Of a stretch of 64,000 nt of DNA, positions 1-10,695 are shown piece by piece. Below the pieces are notes generated by a model. It searched no databases and was not told the origin of the DNA. It was given only the letters and a program-made list of their open reading frames with translations. Location: NCBI GenBank assembly GCA_027625915.1, contig JANTQA010000032.1, positions 8,804,001-8,868,000 on the forward strand. Direction: 5' to 3'. The stretch is from Anaeramoeba flamelloides (Eukaryota > Metamonada > Anaeramoebidae). Made by a program: the position numbers and the translations under genes. Each line of letters opens with the position of its first letter. The stretch's first letter is position 1.

Positions 1-654
1 ATTGAGTTTTTTACCTTTTGATGATTAATATTTTTCGATGTGTTGAAACCATTTTGGAAAAAAATTTTTTTATCAAAATACGATTTTTGGTTATTAAAAA
101 ATTCATACCCAAAGTCGATTTTTGAATAAAAAGTCCACAAACAACGACTATTTTGGTGAGGTGGAAGTCTTTGATATTAACAAATTTAGTTTTTTTTCCG
201 AAAAAATAAGTTATTTCTCTTGGAGATAGACAAAACTTGGTGAACACTCAAAGTATACAATTTTTTTCAACAATTATCCATTCTCATTGATCTTTTCTTT
301 TGAGATTTATTTTTCATTTCTATATTTTATTTTAAAAAAATAAATTGTACATTCACCAGTAGGAAATATGAGATATTGATTTTTTCAATCTTTTTTTGAA
401 ATAACTATTTTGACAATCTCCTGTGTTGTTATCTTCTTCAATTATGAAGTAGTCTTTTGCAAGAGCTGTATCAAAATTAATTATTAATTATTGGTGTGTT
501 ATTAATTGAAAAATGAACAAAACATAATTTTGATTTGACTTTTCAAAAAATAGGTTTTGAAAGCAATGTATCCTTTCAAATTTTTATTTCTTGAATAGTT
601 TTAATTATTATTTCCCTTTTTAGAATTGGATACTTTGATAATTTTTAATTCAAA
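1..654. other. AT-rich stretch without a recognisable gene
   Basis: This stretch is A/T-rich with poly-T and poly-A runs. Short open frames have no protein-like composition. I see nothing else in it. Confidence 0.5.
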
Positions 655-1163
655 CAATGTGCTTTTTTTAAAAAGATGAATGAAAAAATAATAAACAAGA
701 TTTTTAATTATTAATAAAAGTATAATTGTTGTTAAATGTAATTTCTTATATTTAAAATTTATTTTTTTTTAAAATCAAACTTTATTAATTATAACCAACC
801 AACTTATTAGATTCGAATGATTCTTAATATAATTACTCTTGTTCAAAACACCATTTATTCAATCAAAAAACATGAATAAAAATTATCATATTCCAAACTC
901 TAGGAAACTTCTATAAAAATCGATTGTTTTTCAAAATAAGTAGATCAACTTATGGTTGTCAAACAATTAAATCAGTATGAGATAGAGACTCGGCTTTAAT
1001 GGACTTAGGGTAAGTTTATTACTAAGTTCATAAAAAATTTGGTTAGTTATAAAAAGGATTTGATTTTAAAATATTTGAAATTATATAATAATTTCCCTAA
1101 TATTAATAATTAAAAATCTTATTAGGTAATATTTTCATTCCTGGCATTTTTTTCAATACTCTA
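655..1163. mobile_element. MITE family B, degenerate copy
   Basis: The stretch aligns by eye with the better preserved element at 40945-41433. Shared landmarks are a CTTGTTCAAAACACCATT block, a TCCAAACTCTAG block and a TTGTTTTTCAAAA block, followed by a right end reading CTAATATTAATAATTAAAAA. The left end carries a diverged inverted version (AAGATTTTTAATTATTAATA). It holds no coding capacity. The family is a non-autonomous, inverted-repeat DNA element of about 500 bp; this copy is the older one. Confidence 0.6.
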
Positions 1164-1679
1164 AATGAAACTTTATTAAATTTCATTTTTATTTTTTTAT
1201 TGTAATCTTTTTTAAACTCAGACAATATTATTTGTACATTAAATCAAACAAGATTGACTCAAAATACTGGTTTTTAATGATACTTTTTTTATCACACTGG
1301 AGATGGTGGAAATAGTTTATTTGTAAAAAGATTTTTATCAAAAAAAGAATTAAAAAATCCATACTTAATATTTTCAAAATGTCTATGAGCAAAATATGCT
1401 TTAAAAAAGAGTTTTATAAAAATAAAAGTATTCATAATATTCTTTTAAATCTGAACCATTTAACAAGGCAAGAGGGTAGAATTCACTCCAAGAATTCACA
1501 AAATAATATGGGAAATTTTTATAATAAATGGAAAATTATTTGCACATCATTCCATTTTTCTTTGACAAACATTTGTGTTCAAAAAAAATAAATTCGAAAT
1601 GATTAAAATAATAAATTCCAAACGATTATAATCAGGACTTTAGAATAAAATACATATTTTTTTTTTTCCTTTTGTTAAA
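1164..1679. other. AT-rich stretch, no gene seen
   Basis: An open frame at 1379-1591 (+) lacks any recognisable domain and has the composition of random AT-rich DNA. Nothing else is seen. Confidence 0.5.
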
Positions 1680-2030
1680 ATGTAACATCTAATTCACTGT
1701 AAATAGTATACCCAAGTTCAAATAAATTTTGAAACTAAAGAACATGATGTTTTCAGTAAAATTTAAAATTTAAAAGTAAAAATGTTCAAAATTTTTCATA
1801 ATATTTTTAATTTTCAATTTTTATTTGAGAAATTATTTCTTTTTTGAAGTTATAATTTATTACCAAAAAATTAACTCAATTTTTTGAGATATATTTTCCA
1901 ATTTGATACTTGATTTTTAAAATTTCTTTTTTGAAAAGAGAACTTTGGGAAATTAATATCATATTTTTTAGAGGTTATTGTCAGTTTTTTTATTGATTAA
2001 TGTATAGGTCTTATTTAAAACATAAACATG
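1680..2030. repeat. Dispersed repeat family C, copy 1
   Basis: The stretch resembles 25140-25480 and the two halves of 56250-57060. The shared order is a ...CCTAAGTT/CCAAGTT... block, an AATTTTGAAA block, a TTCCAATTTGATACTT-like block, an AGAACTTT block and a TTATTG block near the end. No ends with inverted repeats were found, so the class is unknown. Copies are heavily diverged. Confidence 0.45.
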
Positions 2031-2330
2031 GCTCTTTATTTTGAAAATGGTATTAAACCTTTCTCTACATATTATTTGGACAATAGTAATTTGTAGTATA
2101 TTTAATAATTCAGTCTTTTTTTTTTTTTTTTTTTTGATATATACTGTTTAATTATCCAACCCCTAAGAATTTGGGATTTCGAAATAATGAAAAAGGATAA
2201 TTAGATCAAATTTTCTACATTTACATTTCTAAGGTCAATAAGATTTGATTTAAAGTCTCACTGCTTAAATAGATATAACTATGTAACCAATAAAAATTTG
2301 ATAAATAGTGTTCTTTATGTTTAAACAATA

Positions 2331-2526
2331 CAGCCAGTCTGAAATTTAAGGCACAAACTTTCAACGAAATTTAATGCACAAAAAAATCTCAAATTAAGGT
2401 ACAAAATTTGATATTTTTTTTTTTACAAATTATTTTACAAGTATCTAGATTTTATGCCTTAATTTGAAAATTTTTTTATGCCTTAAATTTCATTGAAAGT
2501 TTCTGCCTTAAAAGTGGAACTGACTG
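2331..2526. mobile_element. MITE family A copy, 196 bp, TA target duplication
   Basis: Nearly the whole element is one inverted repeat. It opens with CAGCCAGTCTGAAATTTAAG and closes with CTTAAAAGTGGAACTGACTG, flanked by TA on both sides (2329-2330, 2527-2528). Internal blocks GGCACAAACTTTCAACGAAA and TTTCATTGAAAGTTTCTGCC pair with each other. Other copies lie at 23511-23705, 47212-47400, 54486-54677 and 55033-55229. The CAGT-type ends and TA duplication fit a non-autonomous Tc1/mariner-type element. Confidence 0.8.
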
Positions 2527-2529
2527 TAA

Positions 2530-2870
2530 ACAGAAGGAACTTATAGAAAAGTTTTATCGTTTTTTTATGGGTATGCCCTTTCTATGTAAATGTTTGATTA
2601 TTATTCAACAAAAAAATTAAAAAGAATTACTGTTAATGAAAAAATTTTAAACTATGATAGTTTGAAATTATTTTCATTAATTAATAATCATGAAATATAT
2701 GATTTTACGCTTAAATTTCTGGAAGGGTAAATCAAGTCTAAGTGTAACTAGAGTGTAATTTACACTTCTTCAATGTAAAAAAAGAAAGGTTATTTTTGTC
2801 CTCGTTTTACACACCTTTTTTTGTAATTTCTTAAATACTAAGAAATTTCACAATCCAATAAAACCAATAA
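2530..2870 (+). mobile_element. LINE 3' relic (fragment)
   Basis: From about 2556 the plus strand repeats, diverged, the coding sequence seen on the minus strand at 14220-14050, including TTTTATGGGTATGCCC, an ACTATGATAGTTTGAAATTA-like block and TTCATTAATTAATAATC. That related stretch encodes an HFLWVCPSYEKDR motif typical of the C-terminal end of LINE ORF2 proteins. This copy has many stops and is a dead fragment. Confidence 0.55.
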
Positions 2871-3014
2871 ATCCCTTTTTTCGGATTAATAATCAACTTC
2901 ATGAACTGTACTTCTATTCAAAGATGCCAAAAAAAGATTTTAAAATAATTTACAAATGTTAAATATTATTTCAAATTTACTTTTGAATAACAAACAGGAA
3001 ATAAGCAGAATATT

Positions 3015-4110
3015 ACACATCAAAGGATAGTTGATATCCATGTATATTAAATTAAAAAATTAATATTTAGATTTTCTTAAAAACTTCAAAACTAAAATAC
3101 TGAGGGAGGCATTTGAGAAAAACAAAAATATTCAATTGATTTTTAATTGAGAATTCAAAGAAAAACAAAAAGAAATAATTTTATATTTTCTAAAGTATTT
3201 TTCACATTTTTAATAACTTACAAATAACTTTTGTTGTATCTGATTGACATTATTTTGATTTTTTAACAAAATTTAAAAAAAAAAAGTTTCAAAGTTATTG
3301 GGTGCCTTCAAGTGACTTCAAGTGCCGTAGAGTGCCGTCAAGTGCCTAGCTTTTCCAAAATTCAAAAGAATGGAGAAAAATCAAAAAGATTTTGCTCAAT
3401 TCTTTTTAATTCTGGAAAAGCTAACGGCGGTTTTTTTTAATTTCTAAAATTAAAAAAAACCTAACGGTGGTTTTTGTGAGGTTTTCTGTTTTATTTATTA
3501 AGTGTTCTAGGTTTTCTATTTTATTTGGAAAATCTATTAATTTTTTTTCGGTTTTTTTTACTTTTTGAAATAAACCGAAAATTGAATCAAATTTTCTGTT
3601 TATTTCAAAAAGTAAAAAAAAAACTAGAACACTTCATAAATAAATAGAAAACTAAAAAAAACCTAACGAAAATATATCTATTTTCCTAATAAACAGAAAA
3701 CTCAAGAAAACTTAAGCACTTTTTTCGAAAATTCGAAAGAATAGAGAAAAATCAAAAAGATTTTGCTCAATTCTTTTGAAATTCTGGAAAACTGATAGCA
3801 CACAGAAAAAAAGTTGATTTCTAACTTCAAGAATAAATAAAATAAATAAATAATAAAAAAAAACATTTTTACTTGTGACTATAGATCTTTCAATAAAATA
3901 AAAACTGCCAAAAAAAAGTTGTGTATAAATGAAAAATAGAAAAAAAAGAAAAAAATGTGAAAAAATATTTTCAATTTTGAAATTTCCAAATTCAATTCAT
4001 TCTTCAAATCCCCATTCAAATCCTTTAAACATATGGAATTCATCCATTATAATTGAGGTACTTTGAATGTAAAATAGTTTGCATTGAGGGTTTCAACTTT
4101 GATAAAATAA
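3015..4110. repeat. Dispersed repeat family R, copy 1, split by palindromic modules
   Basis: Starts near GGATAGTTGATATCCATGTA and ends near AATAGTTTGCATTG. Similar copies lie at 16942-17400 and 23470-24110, and an inverted one at 42095-42560. Shared landmarks are GATAGTTGATAT, a TTGAGAAAAACAA block, TGACTATAGATCTTTCAATA and TTTTCAATTTTGAAATTTCC. The middle, 3297-3797, is foreign: it is a palindromic module cluster absent from the other copies. No coding capacity is seen. Confidence 0.55.
3297..3797. repeat. Nested palindromic module cluster
   Basis: Opens with short direct repeats of the form AGTGCCGTCAAGTGCCTAG. A hairpin follows, with arms CTTTTCCAAAATTCAAAAGA and TCTTTTTAATTCTGGAAAAG, then CTAACGGCGG. 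A second hairpin made of TTTTTTTTAATTTCTAAAA and its complement follows, then CCTAACGG, then a longer hairpin with TTTTACTTTTTGAAATAAAC and its complement. Related clusters occur at 13303-13388, 13473-13735, 14435-14870, 45488-45660 and 61686-61875. Confidence 0.75.
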
Positions 4111-4531
4111 TAGATCTATTTTTTTTGTCTCAAATAAAAAATTCTTATGGAGAATAGTACCATAACAATAAATCATAATTCAATTCATAAATAATAATTC
4201 TTCCAGTGCAGTTATATTTAACTTTTTAAAAAAAAACATTTTTGAAAATAATGAAATTTGGAGCAAAAAGTTACAAAAAAAAAAAAATAAAATAAACAAT
4301 AGACAAAATAAAATAAAATAAAATAATAATAATAATAGAAATAATCTTTTTTTAAAAAATAATTTTGTTTAGAAATAAAGAAAGATAAAAAAATATATAT
4401 ATATTATTTTTGTGGCTATAATATAATTATGAATATTGTTTCAATAAAATTAGACTAATTAAAAAGATGGAATAAGTTGGAAAAAAAAAAAAGTCTTGTA
4501 TGTTTTTTCTATCTTAAAAAGATATCATATA
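4111..4531. other. Intergenic, microsatellite tracts
   Basis: Contains AAAAT and AAT tandem repeats (about 4290-4340) and poly-A. It is the 3' flank of the minus-strand gene that ends at 4532. No other feature is seen. Confidence 0.5.
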
Positions 4532-6457
4532 TTAATTTTGTTTGATCCTTTCAAACGCTGTGTTTAATTTTTGAACGATCTTTTTCAAAGTTTCATTTTT
4601 CGAAAGTAATTCATTATTTTCATTTTCTAACTTTTTAAGTTGGCTTCTGAATTTTTCTTTTTCTTTTGAATTTTCTTGTATTTTGAGCAAAAATTCTTTA
4701 TTTTTTTGTTCAGATTTTTTTAAGTCTCTCATCAATGATTTGATTTTTTTCCCTAATTTTTCATATAATTGTTGTTGTTGTACTTTGTTTTCTTTTTTGT
4801 TTTCAATTAGCATTTGATTTAATTGCTTGTTCATCAGAATTAATTTTCTTAGGTTATTTTCTTGTGAGGTTGATTTTTCTTTTTCTTTTTTTAACTGTAA
4901 TTCAAGATCAGATGTTGATTTGTTGTGCCCTATTGATTGTATTGGATAATTTGGACTTGAATTGGATTTCTCCGCCTTTTTTGGCGACAAAGAGACATGG
5001 GTATTGCCAGTGTTTGTATTTCTTGTTTTATTTGAACTTTTTGGAGATTTTAATTTTGGTAGATTCACTCCTGCTGATTTAAGTTTAATTCGCGTTTCCC
5101 GAAGTTGGAAATCCTTTTCCTTTAAAAGAATTTCCATTTTTTCTAACCTCTTTTTCAGTGGCAAATCTTTTAAAGAGGTATCTCTTTTTGGGGTTTTCTT
5201 GAATTTGTTAAAAGTGTTGTAATTTACAGACATACTTGTATTTCTCCCATACAATTTTTTTTTTTGGTTTGGTGAAGGGAAATTACTTTTCACTCGTGTC
5301 ATGCCTCCAAAATTCACTGTTTTTCTTTTCTGTGCATTTTTCCCTCGGTTTATTGGGCTACTGATCTTTGTCTTTTGTGATTTTGCCTCTTTTAATTCGC
5401 CACTAAGTTTCAAATTTTGAACCTTTAATCCAGAAGCCTGCTTTTCCAACTTGTCGATCTTCTCCTTCGAGTTCATTTTCTCTTTATTTAGCATTTCCTC
5501 CAAGACACCAATTTTGTCCTGTTGGATCATAAGTTGATTTTCCAATCCTTGGTATTGTTCTTTAGATTCCTGTAATAACAAATCGATCTCTTCAATCTTC
5601 TGCCGTTTTTCAAGCAGCTTGTGTTTTAATTGTTCCATAATTTGGTGCACTGCACCTACTTTGGTTTTCGAGATTTCTTTTAATTTGTGTTTTAATTTTT
5701 TCACTTCTTTTTCTAACATCCGTTTTTCCGTTTCGATCTCCATCAGCGAGATTTCTAAATTCGTATTTACATCTTCATTTGTGTTCTCTCCTTGTGTGTT
5801 AGTATTAATGTCGGTATTGAGAAAGAATTCTTCTTCCTTTGAGTATTCAAATTGATCATCATTGTTATCATTATTCTTAGACTCATTTTGATGATTCACG
5901 CTGCTTTCGTTTGTTTTTGTTTTTGTTTTTGGTTTTGGTTTTGGTTTTGATTTTTGTTTTTGTCTTGTTTTTGATTTTGATTTTGGTTTTTTAGCTTTAC
6001 TGGGTTCTGTGCTCTTTGTATTTGTTTTTGTTGTTTGCTTTGTCTTTGGTTTAACAGTTGTTTTTGGTTTGGGTTTTGTTTTTTGTTTTTGAGCTTTAAT
6101 GGGTTCTGTACTCTTTGTCTTTGTCTTTGTCTTTGTCTTGTTCTTGGTCTTTGTCTTTGGTTTAACAGTTGTTTTTGTTTTGGGTTTTGGCTTTGTTTTT
6201 GTCTTGTTTTTTGGAGAAAAAGATTTTTTCTTCCTTTCTTTTGGGATCGATGGTAAGTCTGCTGATTCCCAATCTAGATCTTCGTTGTTTTCGGTTTTGT
6301 TATTGTTTTTTGTTTTTGTTTTTTTTGTTTTCTTTTTTTGATTTTCTTTTTCTTTTTCTTCAAATTCTTCAAAGATTAATTTTAATCGTGCTTTTTCTTT
6401 TTCAGTATAAGACCCATCTAAAATTGAACTTAATTCGTCTTCAATATCACTTGACAT
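4532..6457 (-). CDS. Coiled-coil protein with K/T/P-rich basic domain, function unknown
   Basis: A single-exon frame of 641 residues. An acidic start (MSSDIEDELSSILDG) is followed by a long basic low-complexity region (about residues 40-215) of KTKTK and KPKPKT units. A Glu/Asn/Asp-rich patch follows. Three stretches then have heptad character: about 265-400, about 455-490 and about 565-641, ending in ENENNELLSKNETLKKIVQK. The linkers are basic, Ser/Asn-rich and free of predicted strands. The pattern suggests a filamentous, cytoskeletal or basal-body-like scaffold, but no family signature is visible and I do not name one. The ATG at 6457 is the first in frame and is preceded by AT-rich DNA. 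Richness in Lys and Glu codons together with a coherent coiled-coil pattern argues for a real gene. Confidence 0.75.
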   Translation of the reverse strand: MSSDIEDELSSILDGSYTEKEKARLKLIFEEFEEKEKENQKKKTKKTKTKNNNKTENNEDLDWESADLPSIPKERKKKSFSPKNKTKTKPKPKTKTTVKPKTKTKNKTKTKTKTKSTEPIKAQKQKTKPKPKTTVKPKTKQTTKTNTKSTEPSKAKKPKSKSKTRQKQKSKPKPKPKTKTKTNESSVNHQNESKNNDNNDDQFEYSKEEEFFLNTDINTNTQGENTNEDVNTNLEISLMEIETEKRMLEKEVKKLKHKLKEISKTKVGAVHQIMEQLKHKLLEKRQKIEEIDLLLQESKEQYQGLENQLMIQQDKIGVLEEMLNKEKMNSKEKIDKLEKQASGLKVQNLKLSGELKEAKSQKTKISSPINRGKNAQKRKTVNFGGMTRVKSNFPSPNQKKKLYGRNTSMSVNYNTFNKFKKTPKRDTSLKDLPLKKRLEKMEILLKEKDFQLRETRIKLKSAGVNLPKLKSPKSSNKTRNTNTGNTHVSLSPKKAEKSNSSPNYPIQSIGHNKSTSDLELQLKKEKEKSTSQENNLRKLILMNKQLNQMLIENKKENKVQQQQLYEKLGKKIKSLMRDLKKSEQKNKEFLLKIQENSKEKEKFRSQLKKLENENNELLSKNETLKKIVQKLNTAFERIKQN

Positions 6458-9400
6458 TTCTATGGCAACTAATTGCTTGGAAGGAAAATTATTGAATTTT
6501 TCACTAAAAATTTTTTTATATCAAAAAAAAATAACTTGTGAAATTATCCTATTTGTTGTGGACTGTTTAAACGATATGTTTTTTTGGATTTTTTGAAAGG
6601 AAAAAAGAAAAGGGAATCAGAAATTAAAAAAATGATTAATGTTTGCAGATAAAATAATTTCAACCCTGCTTGGTTGAATTAAGTAGAATATCCTTATTTT
6701 GAAATCTTCTTGATTAACTTTAGTATTTCTTTCAAGATAAAAGTTAAGTAGATTTCTCAATTATCTATCTCTAATCTTGGCCATATTGGAAGTAAAAAAA
6801 AAATTAAAAGTGTTCAATGATGATACTGGAGACAAGATTTGAGAATTTTGGATTTTTTTCAACAAATAAGACAAGGTCAATTCTTGTTATTTTTTTTAAT
6901 AAGAACTGGGGAAAAAATTTTCTCCTCATATCCCCCAGATTATTCCTTGACTTTTCAGAAATTAAGAAAATTTTTAATAAAGAGATGTCATTTAATATCT
7001 CTCTTACTTTGTTTTTTTTTTTTTTTTTTATAGGACTGAAGTTCTCAACAACTCTTTCAGTGATAACACAATTTGTTGCAAAATAAATTTAACAAAATTT
7101 TCATTTAGCTTTCCAAAAATAGGTTTTATATCCATGAAAAAATTTCAATTATTTAATTCCTTAAACAATAAGAAATTAGTAAATTCCCCTATTTTAGAAT
7201 TGGGGTTGTTGATTTATTTTAATTCTTGAGAAAGTGATTTATTTTTTAAAAGCTGAATTAAAAATTTTGATCTATTTATTTTACAATTAAAGGTATTATC
7301 CAACTTTGTTTTTTTGAAAATAATTTCAATTCACACAAATATAAATATAGATAAAATTAATAAATTTCACTAGGAATTATAATCAATTTTATAAAAAAAA
7401 AATATAGGCTTTGAGATTTCAATAACATTTTAATATAATTTGATTTAAATTTCATTTAATAAAGTTTATAGAAATCTTGATTAAATATTCGTAAAAAATC
7501 TTCAAATTTTTTATGAAAAGTATTAAATAATTTGTTAAAATGAAATTTCAAAGAAAATGTCACTGTAATTCTTATTAATATTCGTTGGTCTTTTATCACC
7601 TTTCCAAAATGATACAAGTACAATCAGAGAGCTAAAATAAATTATCATAGTTGGAAAAAAAATTGGTTGTTTATCAGTCATTGAAAAAGATTTGGTTTTT
7701 TCAGTAGAATTACCAATTATCACAAATGTTTTATTTTACATCGAGGATTATTATTTGGTTTTTTTCATCAGTATATATATTTATTAATTTTTTTATTATT
7801 TTTAACATTCTATTTTTTGAATTTTAATTTGATAAGATAATAATGATGTAAATTAGAAAAAGGGAGTAATTTTAGTAATCTTTTTTTTTTTTTTTTTTTT
7901 TTGATTTTTATAACTATATATAATTTCCTCTTCTTGAACTCACAACATCAATTAAAAAATTTAAACATAACACAAACAAAAGTATAAAATAAAATAAAAT
8001 GACCCGTTCCTTTTTAAAGTCATCAACTTTGAATGAAAAATAAATTACACAAAAAAAAATAAAAGTAAGGAACAAAATTTCGATTCTAATAAAACGATTT
8101 GTGAAAAAAAAGTCAATAAAATTTACAATAATATGTTAAATTTTTGGTTCCTTAAATTTTTATTGGAAGTTTGTATTTAAAAGCGTAATTAAATGTAATA
8201 GAAATAAAAATTTTATAAAAAGTAATTTTGTTATTTCAAGATACAACAAAAATTGGGAAGTAATAAATTGAGTGATCTTTTGATTATTCTATCTTAATTT
8301 TTTCGAATTGTTACTTTTACACATTTCGTTTTTTTTTTTTTTCCTTTGTTTCTTTTTTACCTCTATTTCTGGACAGTGTTTCTTTTTTCCTCATAAAAAA
8401 AATCAAAAAATAAATTCTCCCATTGAAATTTCAATAAATTTTCATTTATTTTTTCAACTTTTACATACTATTCCTTAAATTTTTAATAAAATTTTTACAT
8501 GAAATTGTCATACAGCCATCATGTACTATTTCAATGATTTTTTATAAAAGTTTCCTTCAAAATTATCAATAAATTTTCAATCAAATTTAATTTTATTTTC
8601 AAAAAAGTTTTCTCCAAAAATAATCCTAAATATATCTAATATTTGTTCTTGCTTGAAATATATTTTCCAAAATATTGAAAAATCCACAAAAATATTGTTA
8701 ACTTTTTATTTGGTTTTCCATTTTAAGAATTTCATCATGCTAAATATATATAATCTTTGAAATTACTCACTTGTTGAAATATTATTTGAAGGATATTGCT
8801 TTATATTTAAGTTACCCTGTTTATATGAATTTTATCAATTTTTTTTTATCTTTTTTTTAAATTTTATGGGATAAGATTGTTTTTTCACAATTTTAATTCA
8901 TATTTTATTCCATACTTTCACTAAAAGTCAATAAGATTAAATAATCCTTGAAATAGTTACCTTGAATTAATAAAGAAAAAATTGTCAAAATTTGATATTT
9001 GAGAGTTTATCAACTCATTATTTTTTTTATTTAATTCATGCAGTACTTTTTTAATTTATTTTCTTTTTTCAATTCATTATTCTTATTACATTTATAAAAA
9101 TAGAATTTTCATTTAATTACAATTCCCTTTTTTAAAACAAAATGATAAAAAAATAGAAAATTGTATTTCTTCTTAATTTTGAAAACTTCTTGAATAAATA
9201 TCATTTTTTGAAAATTTTCCTTAATAATAATATTTTATTCAAATATTTAATTACATTAACCAAAAAAAATTAATTCGGTTGCTAAAAGTTAGTAAAAAAT
9301 TTCAATTTTTTTTATACATTTGTTAATGATAGAAAAACTTTCATTTTCTTTTAACACTTATATTATTTTTTCCTAAAGAGTTTTTTCAACCTTGAATTAA

Positions 9401-10695
9401 TTCTAATAATTGTAATATTTTCGAAAATATAATTTATGCTTTTTTATCTTTTATTTATAACCTTTCTATTTAAAAAATCAAAAAACTTTTAAAGTTTTTG
9501 TTGTAAAAATTTTCAACAAAAAAAGTGAAATACACTTTAAATAGGAAATTATTGGTTTAAATTACCACAATAAAAAATTTAAAAATATTTTATTAGTGAT
9601 ATTCGGTACTTTTAAATTTTTATATTTGTGTATATTAAACAATTCTAAGAGACATAGATCGATAGAAAAGATATTTTCCCTTGATATTAAATCAATTTTA
9701 TTTTTCCATTGTTCTATGAAAAAATAAAAATATAAGATTGATTTTATTTCTCACATCATAACAAATTTTTTACTCCTTTATTCCAATTTTCATAATTATT
9801 ATACAATACTAGCTCTTTATTTTCGTAAATATTAATCTAAAGATTTTGTTTCTTTTTTTTTGAGAATTATTTTGGTTAAAAAAAAAATATTTTATTTGGA
9901 ATATTAAAAAATAATTATATTTTTTTAAGAAGGGTAGTTATAACTATTAAACTATTACATGTTATTTACAAATTTTACTTAGTTAAGGTGTTTTTCTTTT
10001 CATAAAAAAATTAATTTTTTCAAAATAACAATTAGAGGAAGATATTTGGGAATTAAATAATTTTATCCTCAAAATTCAAGATCAATTTTTTTTCTACCAA
10101 ATATGATTTGAATTGTTATAATTGTTCTTGAGAATAAAACCAAACAATTTGTTAAAAAAAATTTCTCAAAATTGAAAATTCTAGTGAAATTTATTATCAA
10201 TTTTTGAAAATCAGAAATCAACTTTTTTAAATCCATTAAAGAAAAAAAAAATTATGTGGCATACTAGATCTCAATTTAATTGATGAACTCTTGTTAAATT
10301 TTTATCAACTTTTCATTTATTAAATCACCTATACCTTAATTAGTTTTATTTACTGATATTTAAATTGGTATATTAATAATTAAAAATACAAAAAAAAAAA
10401 AATTTTTTTTTTCACAAGCAATACTCTCCAAAATGAAACGAAAAATTTATTTCCCCCTTTTCAGAATTAACTTGATTGTTAAAAAAAATAATAGGTTACT
10501 TTTTTTGGTTTAATCTTGGAAACATGTTAAATTTTGAATAAAAAATAAACTCTTAATTAACCAATTGTTTAAATGAGGTTAATTCATCCATTTTATAAGT
10601 AGAAACACAAATTTAAAAAAAATATTTGAAAGATCTTTACAAGATTTCATTTTATTTTTAAAAAATACTTTACCCTTAACAAAAAAACAGAATTT
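6458..10695. other. Long intergenic region, no gene recognised
   Basis: About 4.2 kb of very A/T-rich DNA with homopolymer runs (for example 7880-7902 poly-T). Short frames such as 6817-7086 (+) and 7535-7723 (-) have no domain and no coding-like composition. No inverted-repeat element with clear ends was found here. Confidence 0.5.

Noticed and set aside
1379-1591. Plus-strand frame of 70 codons
   Set aside because: No domain, no splice or promoter context, random AT-rich composition.
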